Below are positions 54,651-63,315 of a DNA stretch of 64,000 nucleotides, in pieces. Every line of letters begins with the position of its first letter. Position 1 is the stretch's first letter. Below the pieces are notes generated by a model. It did no database searches. It had not been told where the DNA came from and saw only the letters and a program-made list of their open reading frames with translations. The DNA comes from Streptomyces sp. TRM49041 (GTDB taxonomy: Bacteria > Actinomycetota > Actinomycetes > Streptomycetales > Streptomycetaceae). The translations under genes and the position numbers were made by a program. The stretch covers positions 1-64,000 of the forward strand of contig NZ_VSRY01000076.1 in the NCBI RefSeq assembly GCF_008271805.1. The letters run 5' to 3'.

Positions 54651-56843
54651 GTGCCGGAGAACGCAACAGAGGTGACCGCCGCCGGAATCGCCAGGCTCGC
54701 CGGTGTGGGCCGGGCCGCCGTCAGCAACTGGCGGCGCCGCCACCCGGACTTCCCCAAGCCCGTCGGCGGCACCGAGTCCAGCCCCTCCTTCGCGCTCGCC
54801 GACGTCGAACGCTGGTTGCGCGCACAGGGCAAGCTCGCCGAGGTCCCCCTGCGGGAACGGGTCTGGCAGCAGGCCGTGGGCCACCCCGCCGGGGCCACCA
54901 CGGGCCTGATCCACGCGGGCTGTGCCCTCCTCCTCGTATGGGACAGGCCCGCCGCCTGGCTGGAACACGCCGTCGTGCCGGACGAGCGCCTGGCCAAGGC
55001 GCTGCCCACCGTGTTCGACGAGGTCCTGACCGCCCGCCTCGGCGCCGACCGTGCCGTACCGACGCCCACCGCGGAGGCGCTCGCGCCCTCCGTACCGCTG
55101 CTGCGTGCCGCCGCCGACCTCGCCGGCGAAGCCGGCGAAGCCGCCGAAGCCGCCGAGGCCGCCGAGGCCGCCGAAGCCGAGGCCGGCGGCGCCCGCGGCT
55201 CCGGCGGCGCCCGGCAGGCGTTCGAGTTCCTGCTGGGCCGCCACCTGGACGCCAACCCCCGCCAGTACACGCTCACCCCGCCGGGACCGGCCGCCCTCAT
55301 GGCCGCCCTCGCCGCACCGCCCGGCCGCGGCGGCGGCACCGTCCTCGACCCCGCGTCCGGCACCGGCGCCCTGCTGCGCGCCGTCGAGCGGCCCACCGCC
55401 TTGTACGCGCAGGAAGCCGACCCGGACCTGGCCGCCCTCACCGCCCTCCGCCTCGCCCTCCACACCGACGCCGAGGTCCACGCGCGTGTGGGCGACTCCC
55501 TGCGCGCCGACGCCCACCCGCACCTCACCGCCGACGCGGTCCTGTGCCACCCGCCCTTCAACGAGCGCAACTGGGGCCACGACGAGCTGGCCTACGACCC
55601 GCGCTGGGAGTACGGCTTCCCCGCCCGCACGGAGTCCGAGCTGGCCTGGGTCCAGCATGCCGTCGCCCGGCTCCGCCCCGGCGGCACGGCCGTCCTGCTC
55701 ATGCCGCCCGCCGCCGCGTCCCGCCGCTCCGGCCGCCGCATCCGCGCCGACCTGCTGCGCCGCGGCGTGCTCCGCGCGGTCGTCGCCCTCCCGGCCGGTG
55801 CCGCGCCCCCGTACGGCATCCCCCTCCACCTGTGGGTGCTGCGCAAACCCGCCGCCGCGTCGCCCGGCGGGGCGCCGTCGCCCGAGCTGCTCCTCGTCGA
55901 TACCACCGCGTACGGCGCGGCGGGCCGCGACAGGCTCGACTGGCAGGCCGTCCACACCGCCGTACTCGACGCGTGGACGCCCTTCGAGCAGCACGGCACC
56001 GTCGCCGAACGGCCCGGCACCAGCCGCTCCCTGCCCGTCATCGAGCTGCTCGACGACGATGTGGACCTCGCGCCCGCCCGCCATCTGCCGCCCCCGGCCG
56101 CAGGCGGCGCCGCCGAACTCGCGGCCGTACGGGACCGGCTGGCCGCCGAGCTGCGCCGCACCGCCGAGCTGACCCCGCCCGCCGCCCCGCTCACCCACCC
56201 CGCCGCGCCACCCGGCCACACCGCCCCGCCGCGCCCGCCCGGCGTCACCGTCGGCGAACTCGCCCGCAGCGGCGCCCTCCGCCTTCACGCGGGCGGCACG
56301 GGCACCGCAACCGCCACCGCCGGCACAACCGCCACCGCCGGGGCCGGCACCGGCGCGGCCCGCGTCCGGGTGCTCACCGAACAGGACGTCCTCACCGGCC
56401 AGGAACCCACCGGCAGCCTCCCCGAAGGCCCCGCCGGGGGCGAGGAACCCGTCCTCCTCCGCACCGGTGACGTCATCGTCCCCGTCCTCGGCGGCGGTTC
56501 CGTCGCCCGCGTCGTCGACGAGGCCACCGCCGGCGCCGCCCTCGGCCGCAACCTCCAGCTCCTGCGCCCCGACCCGGCCGCCCTCGACCCCTGGTTCCTC
56601 GCCGGGTTCCTGCGCGGCACCGCCAACCAGCGGCAGGCCAGCAGCTACGCCTCCACCGCGACCCGGCTGGACGTGCGCCGCCTCCAGCTGCCCCGGCTCC
56701 CGCTCGCCGAGCAGCGGCGGTACGGCGAACGGTTCCGCACCCTGGCCGAGTTCGAGCAGGCCCTCCGGCAGGCGGGCCGCCTCGGGGAGCAGCTGGTGCG
56801 CGGCATGTACGACGGGCTGACGGACGGCACGCTCACGGCTTGA
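54651..56843 (+). CDS. Orphan N6-adenine DNA methylase-like protein with HPPF motif
   Basis: 730 aa. The N-terminal HTH (AAGIARLAGVGRAAVSNWRRR, residues ~8-28) is followed by a helical region and an Ala/Glu repeat (EAAEAAEAAEAAEAEA). The methylase core has motif I VLDPASGTGALLRAV (~231-245) and motif IV CHPPFNERNWGHDELAYD. His-300 stands where N6-methylases need Asn/Asp (NPPF/DPPY). The C-terminus resembles an HsdS-like target-recognition half. No hsdR or hsdS is adjacent. Probably a DNA-binding regulator or a degenerate methylase. GTG 54651 follows GGAGGGAG. Confidence 0.82.
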   Translation: MPENATEVTAAGIARLAGVGRAAVSNWRRRHPDFPKPVGGTESSPSFALADVERWLRAQGKLAEVPLRERVWQQAVGHPAGATTGLIHAGCALLLVWDRPAAWLEHAVVPDERLAKALPTVFDEVLTARLGADRAVPTPTAEALAPSVPLLRAAADLAGEAGEAAEAAEAAEAAEAEAGGARGSGGARQAFEFLLGRHLDANPRQYTLTPPGPAALMAALAAPPGRGGGTVLDPASGTGALLRAVERPTALYAQEADPDLAALTALRLALHTDAEVHARVGDSLRADAHPHLTADAVLCHPPFNERNWGHDELAYDPRWEYGFPARTESELAWVQHAVARLRPGGTAVLLMPPAAASRRSGRRIRADLLRRGVLRAVVALPAGAAPPYGIPLHLWVLRKPAAASPGGAPSPELLLVDTTAYGAAGRDRLDWQAVHTAVLDAWTPFEQHGTVAERPGTSRSLPVIELLDDDVDLAPARHLPPPAAGGAAELAAVRDRLAAELRRTAELTPPAAPLTHPAAPPGHTAPPRPPGVTVGELARSGALRLHAGGTGTATATAGTTATAGAGTGAARVRVLTEQDVLTGQEPTGSLPEGPAGGEEPVLLRTGDVIVPVLGGGSVARVVDEATAGAALGRNLQLLRPDPAALDPWFLAGFLRGTANQRQASSYASTATRLDVRRLQLPRLPLAEQRRYGERFRTLAEFEQALRQAGRLGEQLVRGMYDGLTDGTLTA

Positions 56844-56948
56844 TCTCGGTTCGGGGTTCTGTACAACCCTGGAGCTCTTGTCGGTGTCGCTGTATACGCT
56901 CGACCCCGTATCAGACGAGTAGCACCACCCTGTCCCCCTGGAGCAGCC

Positions 56949-57623
56949 ATGTACGGCCCCGGCCATGTGACACCGCAGCGTCGTACGCCGACCCATGTCG
57001 TCGTGCTCCGCGTCGTGTTCGCGCTGCTGCCCCTGCTGAGCCTGGGCTTCCTCACGGGGGCGACGATGGTGCGGCTCGCGGTGGTGACCCGCCGGGCGCG
57101 GGACTGGTGGCTGTTCGGCGTGTCCGTGGTGGTCACGGTCACCTGCCTGGCGTTCCTCCCCGAAGGCGACGTCGAGTCCACACAGGCGGACCTCGCGGTG
57201 GGCGGTGTCCTGCTGAACGCGGCGCTGTTCACGGGGTACTACCTGTACGCCGACATCCGCCACCACGACACGCGCGTCGCGGCCCGCCCGGCCGCCAACC
57301 CGTACGCGGCGACATACCCGGGGACGACGGGCGGGTACGGCTACCCGCAGCCGCAGCCCCCCGCGCGGCCGCAGCTCCAGCCGTACGGGCAGATACCGCC
57401 GCCCGCCGCGGCCCCGTACGCGCAGCCGCAGACCCCGCAGCCGCAGGCACCGGCCCAGCAGCCCCACGTCCAGGCACCGCGGCCGCAGCCGCAGCCGCAG
57501 CCCGGGCCCCAGCCCCAGCCGCAGCCGCAGCCCGACGCGGGTGCCGCGCCGCCGCGCATCCAGCAGGTCCGCGCCGAGCTGGACGAGCTGAGCGATCTCC
57601 TCCGCAAGGACGAGCCCAGGTGA
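56949..57623 (+). CDS. Membrane protein with Pro/Gln-rich tail
   Basis: 224 aa. Three to four helices in the first 110 residues (VVVLRVVFALLPLLSLGFL; WWLFGVSVVVTVTCLAFL; VGGVLLNAALFTGYYLYA) are followed by a cytoplasmic Pro/Gln-rich tail (PQPQPQPGPQPQPQPQP) and a short helix ending LDELSDLLRKDEPR. Unknown function. The stop overlaps the kinase start by GTGA, so it is translated together with the kinase and may be its membrane partner. Confidence 0.8.
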   Translation: MYGPGHVTPQRRTPTHVVVLRVVFALLPLLSLGFLTGATMVRLAVVTRRARDWWLFGVSVVVTVTCLAFLPEGDVESTQADLAVGGVLLNAALFTGYYLYADIRHHDTRVAARPAANPYAATYPGTTGGYGYPQPQPPARPQLQPYGQIPPPAAAPYAQPQTPQPQAPAQQPHVQAPRPQPQPQPGPQPQPQPQPDAGAAPPRIQQVRAELDELSDLLRKDEPR

Positions 57624-59176
57624 ACGGACGGGTCATCACCGACCGGTACGAGCTCTCCACGGTCATCGGCCAGGGCGGCATGGGCCAGGTCTGGACGGCG
57701 TACGACCGGCGGCTGGACCGGCGCGTCGCCGTCAAGCTGCTGCGCCCCGACCACATGGCCGCCGCCACCGCCGCCGACGAGATGCGCCGCCGCTTCGTCC
57801 GCGAGTGCCGGGTCACCGCCCAGGTCACCCACCCCGGCCTCGTCACCGTCCACGACGCGGGCAGCGACGGCGACGACCTGTACCTGGTCATGCAGTACGT
57901 GGAGGGCGCCGACCTCGCCGACCACCGCGCCGAGCACGAGCCGTACCCCTGGCCGTGGGCCGTCGCGGTGGCCGCCCAGCTGTGCGCGGTGCTCGCCGCC
58001 GTCCACGCGGTGCCGATCGTCCACCGCGACCTCAAGCCGCGCAACGTGATGGTGAAGCCCGACGGCACGGTCACCGTCCTCGACCTGGGCGTGGCGTCCG
58101 TCCTCGACACCGACACCACGCGCCTCACCCACACCGGCTCGCCCATCGGCAGCCCCGCCTACATGGCGCCCGAGCAGGCCATGGGCGGCGCCGTCGGCCC
58201 GTACACCGACCTGTACGCGCTCGGCGCGCTGCTCCACGAACTGCTCAGCGGCGACGTGCCGTTCGCCGGCTCCACCGCCCTCGGCGTACTGCACCGCCAC
58301 CTCTACGAGGCCCCACTGCCCATCCGGCAGCTGCGCCCCGAGGTCCCCGAGCCGCTGGAGGCGCTGGTCCTGCGGCTCCTGGCGAAGGACCCGCAGCACC
58401 GGCCGTCCGGCGCGCAGGAGGTGTACGAGGCGCTCGCCCCGCTGCTGCCCGTGCGCGGCGCCGCCCCGGCCGGGCCCATGGACCCGACGCGCCCGTTCCT
58501 GCGCCCGCTCGCCCCGTGGCCCGACCGCGCCACCGCGCCCGCCGCCCCGGCCCCCGTACCGCCGCCGCCCACCGCCTCACCTGCCGCGACACCCGCCGCC
58601 GGGCGGCCCGACGTCGCGGCGGCCGTCGACGAGGTGAAGCGGCTGCTCGGCGAGGGCCGCATCACGCAGGCCGTGGACATCCTCGGCGCGATCCTCCCGG
58701 CCGCGGCCGCCGAGCACGGCGAGCACTCGACCGTCGTACGGATCCTGCGCAAGCAGTACGCGACGACGCTGATGGACGACGGCCAGTACCGGCGCGCCCT
58801 GCCCGAGCTGCGCCGGCTCGCCGACGACCGGGCGGCCGAGGCGGGCCCGGCGGACCCGCAGACCCTCCAGTTCCGCCACGACGCGGCGCTCTGCCTGGAG
58901 CAGCTGGGGCAGGCGGCCGCCGCGCTGGCCGAGTACCGGGCGATCCTGCCGTACTACGAGAGCGCCCGGCAGCAGCCCGGCGGCGACCCGAGCCGCGCCT
59001 TCGGCATCCGCCACCGCATCGGCCACCTCCTGTTGACCACGGGCGACCACTCCGGCGCCCACCAGCAGCTCCAGAACCTGCTGTACGACACGGAGCGCAC
59101 CTACGGCCCGTACCACCCGCTCGCCGCGGAACTGCGGCGCGCACTCCAACACCAGCAGGAGCTGCGCGGCTTCTAG
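57620..59176 (+). CDS. Hanks-type Ser/Thr protein kinase with TPR-like tail
   Basis: 518 aa. Kinase domain at residues ~8-275: GQGGMG loop, VAVKLL, HRDLKPRNVMV, and DLGVAS in place of DFG (common in Streptomyces), then SPAYMAPEQ. A Pro/Ala linker (about 290-335) leads to a helical-repeat C-terminus (LPAAAAEHGEHSTVVRILRKQYATTLMDDG, then ALCLEQLGQAAAALAEYRAILPYYESA) that looks like three TPRs. No transmembrane segment, so membrane location would depend on the coupled upstream protein. GTG start overlaps it. Confidence 0.92.
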   Translation: MNGRVITDRYELSTVIGQGGMGQVWTAYDRRLDRRVAVKLLRPDHMAAATAADEMRRRFVRECRVTAQVTHPGLVTVHDAGSDGDDLYLVMQYVEGADLADHRAEHEPYPWPWAVAVAAQLCAVLAAVHAVPIVHRDLKPRNVMVKPDGTVTVLDLGVASVLDTDTTRLTHTGSPIGSPAYMAPEQAMGGAVGPYTDLYALGALLHELLSGDVPFAGSTALGVLHRHLYEAPLPIRQLRPEVPEPLEALVLRLLAKDPQHRPSGAQEVYEALAPLLPVRGAAPAGPMDPTRPFLRPLAPWPDRATAPAAPAPVPPPPTASPAATPAAGRPDVAAAVDEVKRLLGEGRITQAVDILGAILPAAAAEHGEHSTVVRILRKQYATTLMDDGQYRRALPELRRLADDRAAEAGPADPQTLQFRHDAALCLEQLGQAAAALAEYRAILPYYESARQQPGGDPSRAFGIRHRIGHLLLTTGDHSGAHQQLQNLLYDTERTYGPYHPLAAELRRALQHQQELRGF

Positions 59177-59269
59177 GCCGTGCCCGGCGGCTCCTCCCCA
59201 CCCCGCCCCTTCCCGGTCAGGGGCTCCGCCGCGAGCCCCGCTCCTCACACTCCGGAGGGGCTGTGCTTC

Positions 59270-59317
<48 letters not shown>

Positions 59318-59372
59318 CCCCCTGCTCGAAGAGCTCGGGGCAGTTCGAGGACGAACGCTGTCAAGGCGGGAG

Positions 59373-60191
59373 CTAGGCCGCCGCCCTGAAGTACCCCGAG
59401 TCCGCGACGCTGCCGAGGGCGGCGAGGCCGGGGCCCGCCGTGTCGCCGTCCAGGACGACGACCGCGTCCGGTCCCGCCAGCTCCCGGACCGCCTCCGGCC
59501 GGTGGTCGCCGTTCACGATCACGACGCCGTACCGCCGGTCGGCGACGCGCTCCCGTACGGCCGGGTCGGCGAGGGCGCCGCGCACGAGGCGCGCGTCGGG
59601 CTCGTCGCCCGGGCGGCCGCCGCCCAGGGCGAGATTGCAGCGGACCACGTCCTCGCGGGTCGGGGTGCCGTCCAGCGGGTCGACGATGGTCAGCCGCGAC
59701 TCGACGCCCTCGCGCCGCAGCATCCGCCGCAGCGCCGCCGCGAACAGCCCGTGCAGCGTGCCGACCTCCAGCACGTCCAGCACCGCGCCGTTCGCCGGTG
59801 CCAGGATCGGTACGGCCGTGAGCCGCCCGCACACGTCGGACACGGACCCGCCGATGCCGCCCACGCCGAGCGCCTCCAGCGCCACCAGGTGGCGGTAGGC
59901 GACGGTGATGTCGCCCCGGACACGCTCACCCGGCGCGCCCGTGACGCTCCGCACCTCGCCGACGAGCCTGTCCACCTGCGTGGGCGTCGGCATGCGGTGG
60001 GCGTCGCGGCCGGCGTGGTCGAGCAGCAGCCCGAGCCCGTAGCTCTGCCGCCGCAGATCGGCCACCTCGTGGTGCAGGGCGTCGAGGTCCTGCTGGAACG
60101 CGGTCGTGACACGGTCCATGCGCTGCTCGACCAGGGAGAACGCCGGCCGCAGCAGTCGCCTCGCCAGCGGATTGCTCAGAAGAGAGGGCAT
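59373..60191 (-). CDS. Class I SAM-dependent methyltransferase-like protein
   Basis: 272 aa. An N-terminal coiled coil (FSLVEQRMDRVTTAFQQDL...) is followed by a Rossmann-like segment: LDVLEVGTLHGLFAAALRR (motif I, G-x-L-x-G) and SRLTIVDPLDG. This fits methyltransferase_24-type proteins often found with glycosyltransferases. Substrate unknown. It lies next to the decayed YfhO/gtrB/gtrA locus and may belong to the same cell-surface pathway. Confidence 0.72.
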   Translation of the reverse strand: MPSLLSNPLARRLLRPAFSLVEQRMDRVTTAFQQDLDALHHEVADLRRQSYGLGLLLDHAGRDAHRMPTPTQVDRLVGEVRSVTGAPGERVRGDITVAYRHLVALEALGVGGIGGSVSDVCGRLTAVPILAPANGAVLDVLEVGTLHGLFAAALRRMLRREGVESRLTIVDPLDGTPTREDVVRCNLALGGGRPGDEPDARLVRGALADPAVRERVADRRYGVVIVNGDHRPEAVRELAGPDAVVVLDGDTAGPGLAALGSVADSGYFRAAA

Positions 60192-60239
60192 GCGGGGCAA
60201 GCTACGCCGCGCCGGCCGTTTCCCGGGCCAAGGCACGGT

Positions 60240-60740
60240 GGTGCACGGGTGAAGTCTTGGTGGCGTGGAGGCGACCCACTCGCCGGACGCGCACGCCCGC
60301 TCCCACCGACACCACCAGCGCGACCGCCCCGGCACGCGCACCGCCCGGAGCCCCGGCGGCCGGAACGTGCAGCTCACCGCCCTCTCGCCACCGGACACGT
60401 CCACGGCGACCAGCCCCGGGCACTCCCCGGCCGGCCGCCCCTGGCACCGCCACCCCGCGATCCACGGCGCCGTCGGCACGGCCACACCCCGGGCGCCGGG
60501 CGGCAGTTGGGCCCGCACGCCGTCGCCGTCGGGCACGAGCGCCCCGGCCCTGCCACACCACCCGCACGCCCGCCGCACGCCCGCCCGCGGCCCGGCCGGG
60601 CGGCCCGAGTCGCCCGGCCGCCGTGCCGGTGAAGTCGGGCGCCCGGGCGAAGACGTCGCTGCCGACCGGACACACGCCGTCCGCGGGGAGGTCGTAGACG
60701 CGCGATCCGAGCAGCAGCTCCTGGTTTCGGAACGCGGATA
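60240..60740 (-). pseudogene. Frameshifted remnant of a YfhO-like membrane protein
   Basis: Read on the minus strand, protein-like sequence starts RYGVSAFRNQELLLGSRVYD near 60740 and runs through GSDVFARAPDFTG. It then changes frame to GWRCQG...AVSCTFRPPGLR (near 60330-60430), the pattern of the C-terminal beta domain of YfhO-type proteins, and shifts back to GAVALVVSVGAGVRVRR. Two frameshifts and no N-terminal part: a pseudogene. Family assignment is tentative. Confidence 0.45.
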
Positions 60741-60845
60741 CCCCGTACCGGAGTTCCCGCCCGCGGGCCCGGGCCCGGGCCCGGACACGGCTTCCGCCTC
60801 CGCCCCGGCCTCCGACCCCGATCCGGCCCCAGGCCCGCTCCTTGA

Positions 60846-61094
60846 GCAGCGCTCTGCGCGGCGTGGATCGTCGGCGACGCGCTCCTCTACGGTGTCGAAA
60901 CCCCCGGATATGTCACCCTGCCGGTGGCCGTCACGGCACTCGCCGGAGTCCAGATGGTGATGCCGGGTTTGATCAGGGAGTATGTGGGCCGTATCCGATA
61001 CGAGGTGAAACGGTGCCCGCACTTCCTGGTGAAGGCGACCAACGCCGCGGCGCCGAGCACGAGACCGTCCCCAGGGGAGTTCACCCGAAGATGA
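60846..61094 (+). pseudogene. 3' remnant of a GtrB-like glycosyltransferase
   Basis: An open frame without a start encodes AWIVGDALLYGVETPGY, a hydrophobic stretch, then LIREYVGRIRYEVKRCPHF and a stop. It matches the C-terminal membrane region of GT2-family GtrB/dolichyl-phosphate sugar transferases (…GEYVGRIYEEVKRRP). The stop overlaps the gtrA ATG by ATGA, the normal gtrB-gtrA junction. The catalytic domain is gone. Confidence 0.7.
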
Positions 61095-61510
61095 CCGGCG
61101 TCAGCGGCCAGATCGTCAGGTTCGCCCTGGTGGGCGTGGTGAACACCGCCACCTACTACGGCTGCTACCTGCTCCTCCTGACGCTCGGCCTGCCGTACGT
61201 CGCCGCGCACGTCGTCGCCTTCCTGCTGGCGATGACCGGCTCGTTCTTCCTGAACAGCTACTTCACGTACCGGACGCGCCCCACGTGGCGGAAGTTCCTC
61301 CTGTTCCCGCTGACGAACGCCGCCAATTTCGTGATCACCACAGCCGGGGTGTACCTGCTGGTGGACGTGGCCGGGATGTCCAGCCGCTACGCTCCGCTGC
61401 TCGCCGCCGCGGCGGCCATTCCGATCACCTTTCTCGTCTCCCGGACGATCATGCTGCGGCCCGAGACCCCACGGGACCGTGACTCGTTGGCAGAAGTGGC
61501 TCCGAAGTAG
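61091..61510 (+). CDS. GtrA-like flippase-type membrane protein
   Basis: 139 aa, four helices: IVRFALVGVVNTATYYGCYLLL, VVAFLLAMTGSFFLNSYFTYR (signature with conserved Asn-Tyr-Arg), FPLTNAANFVITTAGVYLLV and LLAAAAAIPITFLVSRTIM. GtrA proteins help translocate or deliver lipid-linked sugars and normally work with GtrB. Since its own gtrB is truncated, it is either orphaned or serves another transferase. Confidence 0.9.
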   Translation: MTGVSGQIVRFALVGVVNTATYYGCYLLLLTLGLPYVAAHVVAFLLAMTGSFFLNSYFTYRTRPTWRKFLLFPLTNAANFVITTAGVYLLVDVAGMSSRYAPLLAAAAAIPITFLVSRTIMLRPETPRDRDSLAEVAPK

Positions 61511-61593
61511 TGGCCTGGGCCACAGTCACTGCTTACCATCGATCACCGCAAGGTCGTTGACACTGACGTACGACCCACGCCGGGAGGCCCCCT

Positions 61594-62244
61594 TTGCACC
61601 GCCGCCGTCGCACCGCGCTCTCCGTCTCCGCCGCGCTCATCGCCGCGGCCCCGCTCCTCACCGCCTGCGGCAGCGACGCCCACCCAGGCGCGGCGGCCGT
61701 CGTCGGAGGCGACCGGATCGAGACGTCCGCGCTGCAGGCCCAGGTGCGGGACGTCCGCACGGCGCAGGAGGCGTCGCCGCAGGCCGAGGAGCTGATCAAG
61801 GCCACCGGTGACCTGAGCCGCGAGAAGCTCAACAGCATGATCTTCGACCGGGTGGTGGAGAAGGTCGCCGCCGACGCGGGCGTCACCGTCAGCCGCAAGG
61901 AGATCCAGCAGACCCGGCGCGCCGCCGCCCAGCAGTACGGCGGCGACAAGCAGCTCGCCGAGATGCTGCTCCAGCAGCAGGGCATCGCCCCCGACGAGAT
62001 CGACGACGTCGTCCGCCGCAACATCCTCATGAACAAGGTGGCGGACAAGCACGGGGTGGCGAACACCCCGGATGGCCAGAAGAAGCTCACCGACCTGTTC
62101 ACCGCCGCGTCCAAGGCCCTCGACATCGACGTGAACCCCCGGTACGGCACCTGGGACAACGACAAGATCCAGCTCGGCCGCTACGAGGCCCCCTGGCTCC
62201 GCCAGGTCACCCAGGACCCGGCGACGGGACCGGAGGGGTTGTAG
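61594..62244 (+). CDS. SurA_N-domain lipoprotein
   Basis: 216 aa, TTG start after GGGAGG. The signal peptide ends AAAPLLTACG with lipobox LLTAC. The mature protein (AAVVGGDRIETSALQAQVRDVR, KLNSMIFDRVVEKVAADAGVTVS) fits the helical chaperone domain of SurA/PrsA proteins. No parvulin isomerase domain is present at this length. Likely an extracytoplasmic folding factor. Upstream of mazG by 10 bp, the conserved Streptomyces arrangement. Confidence 0.85.
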   Translation: MHRRRRTALSVSAALIAAAPLLTACGSDAHPGAAAVVGGDRIETSALQAQVRDVRTAQEASPQAEELIKATGDLSREKLNSMIFDRVVEKVAADAGVTVSRKEIQQTRRAAAQQYGGDKQLAEMLLQQQGIAPDEIDDVVRRNILMNKVADKHGVANTPDGQKKLTDLFTAASKALDIDVNPRYGTWDNDKIQLGRYEAPWLRQVTQDPATGPEGL

Positions 62245-62254
62245 GTTCATTGGG

Positions 62255-63265
62255 GTGAACGCTCAGCACGCAGACACCCCGCAGGCCACCGAAGCTTCGG
62301 GTGCTCCGGACACCGGCCGCATCGTCCTCCTCACCACCAGCCACCGGGTGGCACCCGGTGTGCTGTCCTGGCCGGCGTGGCAGACCCTGCACGCCGCGGA
62401 CGAGGTGCTCTGCCCGGACCCGGACCACCCGCAGCTCCCGTACGTCCAGGAGACCGGCGTGCCGGTCCGGACCGCTGCACCTACGGCCCAGGACCTGGTG
62501 GACGCGTGCGCCGGTGGCCGGACGGTCGTGGTCATCGCCACCGGCGAGGGCGACCGCCCTCTCACCGACGGCCTGGCCCGCCTCGCCGGCTCCGGCCGCG
62601 TCGCCATGCCCGACCTGGAACTGCTCCCCGGCTCGTACGACCTGCCGGGCGCCCGCCTCCTGGACCTCGTCGAGGTCATGGACCGCATCCGCCGCGAGTG
62701 CCCCTGGTCCTCGCAGCAGACCCACAGGGGCCTCGCCAAGTACGCCATCGAGGAGGCGTACGAACTGGTCGAGGCCATCGAGGACGGCGACCGCGACGAA
62801 CTCCGCGAGGAACTCGGCGACGTGCTCCTCCAGGTCGTCTTCCACGCCCGTATCGCGGAGGAGGCGGAGGAGGAGCCGTTCTCCCTCGACGACGTGGCGG
62901 GCGGGCTCGTCGAGAAGCTCATCCACCGCCACCCGCATGTCTTCGGCGACGAGGCCGCCGAGACGCCCGAGGAGGTCAAGGAGCACTGGCTCCGCACGAA
63001 GGCCGCCGAGAAGCGGCGCGCGTCGGTGACGGACGGCATCCCGCTGGGCCAGCCGGGCCTCGCCCTGGCCGCCAAGCTGGCCAGCCGGGTCCGCCACGCG
63101 GGCCTGGAGGTGGACATCCCCTCGGGCGAGGGCATCGGCTACGCCCTCCTGACCATGGCCGTACTGGCCGAGGCGGACGGCGTCGACCCCGAGGCCGCCC
63201 TGCGGGCAGCCGCCCGCGCGTACCGGGACGCGATCCTCGCGGCGGAGGGGCACGGGGATCGGTAA
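62255..63265 (+). CDS. mazG: Nucleoside triphosphate pyrophosphohydrolase MazG
   Basis: 336 aa. The C-terminal MazG domain has the ExxE-ExxD metal site: EEAYELVEAIEDGDRDELREELGD, preceded by MDRIRRECPW and followed by HRHPHVFGD. It hydrolyses NTPs to NMPs, cleaning damaged nucleotides and lowering ppGpp in other bacteria. The first 120 residues (GRIVLLTTSHRVAPGVL...) resemble a degraded tetrapyrrole-methylase-like domain seen in some actinobacterial MazG. GTG start 62255. Confidence 0.93.
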   Translation: MNAQHADTPQATEASGAPDTGRIVLLTTSHRVAPGVLSWPAWQTLHAADEVLCPDPDHPQLPYVQETGVPVRTAAPTAQDLVDACAGGRTVVVIATGEGDRPLTDGLARLAGSGRVAMPDLELLPGSYDLPGARLLDLVEVMDRIRRECPWSSQQTHRGLAKYAIEEAYELVEAIEDGDRDELREELGDVLLQVVFHARIAEEAEEEPFSLDDVAGGLVEKLIHRHPHVFGDEAAETPEEVKEHWLRTKAAEKRRASVTDGIPLGQPGLALAAKLASRVRHAGLEVDIPSGEGIGYALLTMAVLAEADGVDPEAALRAAARAYRDAILAAEGHGDR

Positions 63266-63315
63266 CGTGGCCGTCCGGCCGTGAGGGCGGCCGAGTGGGG
63301 GGAGGGACCGGACCG

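Noticed and set aside
54651..56843. A type I restriction-modification system
   Set aside because: No restriction or separate specificity subunit is adjacent, and the catalytic motif is altered.
60265..60960. A plus-strand 231-codon protein
   Set aside because: Low-complexity His/Pro/Arg/Ser sequence with no domain. Protein-like sequence is on the other strand (YfhO-like remnant) and in another plus frame (gtrB remnant).
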